From Synchiropus splendidus (taxonomy: Eukaryota; Chordata; Actinopteri; Syngnathiformes; Callionymidae): a stretch of 64,000 bases of DNA. Location of the stretch: positions 2,672,563 to 2,736,562 of the forward strand of contig NC_071348.1 in assembly GCF_027744825.2 (NCBI RefSeq), read 5' to 3'. The first letter of the stretch is position 1; every line of letters starts with the position of its first letter. A model generated the notes under the pieces. That model was not told the origin of the DNA. It did not search any database and worked only from the letters and a program-made list of their open reading frames with translations. This document shows positions 62,961-64,000 of this stretch, in pieces. The position numbers and the translations under genes were made by a program.

Positions 62961-63697
62961 GGTGGCGCTGGGTCTTCACTTCCGGCTTCAGCGAAACGTC
63001 CAGGGACTCTCGGGGAGTCCAGGTGGCAGCAGGTGGGTTCGGCTCCGCGCGTCCCGTCCGCTGGTCCTCAGTCCGGCTCCGTCCACCTGAGTCGAAACGA
63101 TAATTTCAGCTGAACATTCGGGTTTTCCGGACCCGCACTCGTGTCTTGCTCAAGTCCCCGCAGGTGTGGGCAGGTAAGGCCACGCCCCTTCCTCGACTCA
63201 TCAACCAATGTGCTGACTCCCTCTGTTGGCACCGAGGCGCTACTGCACAGAAACAAATCTTCCACCTGGAAGGCAACCTCTGACGTCATATCTCGTGATG
63301 ACGTTTGGATATCTGAATAATTTATTGCAATATATTATTACAGTTGAATGTGGCTAAGAATCAAACCTCAACAGGAGCCAGAGTTTAATGTAAGAATTCA
63401 GTAACACACACACACAATGACACACAGTTGAGGACACACAGGTGTTTTTTAATGGAGACAAACACGTAGGAATCACAGGGTCGCAGGTTTGCAGTTCCAG
63501 GGCTCACACAAACCCACTGTGGTCCGTCCGGGTCTTGGCCCGGTCTCCCTCTGCAGGGTCACAGTTCAGACTAAAAGCAGCCTCCCATTGGCCCACAGTC
63601 CAGTCCGGCAGCCAATCAGAGCTCTCTGCGCAAACAGTGAAGTGAGCAGCAACAAAACAGGTCGAGCAGAACCACGTGGAGTCGTCGCTCAGGCTGG
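62961..63697. other. MYO1E upstream and PI4KB 3' UTR
   Basis: GC-rich MYO1E promoter/5' UTR at about 62961-63110, then a CRE palindrome at 63281-63288. TTTATT at 63321-63326 is a candidate PI4KB poly(A) signal on the minus strand, 370 bp past its stop. No further gene is recognised. Confidence 0.45.

Positions 63698-64000
<303 letters not shown>

Overview
The window is nuclear DNA from a vertebrate, almost certainly a ray-finned fish with a compact genome. A pufferfish or close percomorph relative fits best; this is inferred from gene density and intron length, not proven. About fourteen intron-containing protein genes lie in 64 kb. Most introns are 60-200 bp with GT-AG ends, CA/TG microsatellites are long and frequent, and every recognised protein has a clear human counterpart. 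There are no bacterial-type operons, CRISPR arrays, rRNA or convincing tRNA genes.

Layout, left to right: 5' two-fifths of PTPN23 (minus, 3' end outside the window); a cortexin gene (minus); NUDT17 (minus); ANKRD34A (plus, one coding exon); IQGAP3 (minus, about 38 exons in 8.3 kb); TTC24 (plus, divergent from IQGAP3); GNRHR2 (plus); IGDCC3 (minus); POLR3GL (plus); a divergent MHC class I-like gene (minus); a TXNIP-like alpha-arrestin (minus); BNIPL (minus); PRUNE1 (minus); MYO1E (minus, about 27 exons); and the last two exons of PI4KB (minus, 5' part outside the window).

From known human map positions, NUDT17, ANKRD34A, GNRHR2, POLR3GL, TXNIP, BNIPL, PRUNE1, PI4KB, IQGAP3 and TTC24 correspond to human 1q21-q22. 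IGDCC3 and MYO1E correspond to 15q22, and PTPN23 to 3p21. The block is therefore a fish rearrangement of mainly 1q21-q22 content, and it carries a class I gene inside a region related to the human CD1-bearing MHC paralogon. The genes share no single pathway: they cover endosomal sorting (PTPN23), cytoskeleton (IQGAP3, MYO1E), Golgi phosphoinositide synthesis (PI4KB), Pol III transcription (POLR3GL), hormone signalling (GNRHR2), adhesion (IGDCC3) and immunity (class I).

The main oddities are the class I gene with its whole extracellular part in one exon, an arrestin that lacks the hallmark residues of TXNIP, a DHN in place of DHH in PRUNE1, a six-copy family of short inverted-repeat elements next to microsatellites, and an apparent excess of the palindrome TGACGTCA. 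No unknown multi-gene system was found. All homology calls come from remembered family sequences, not searches, and exon ends were placed by eye.
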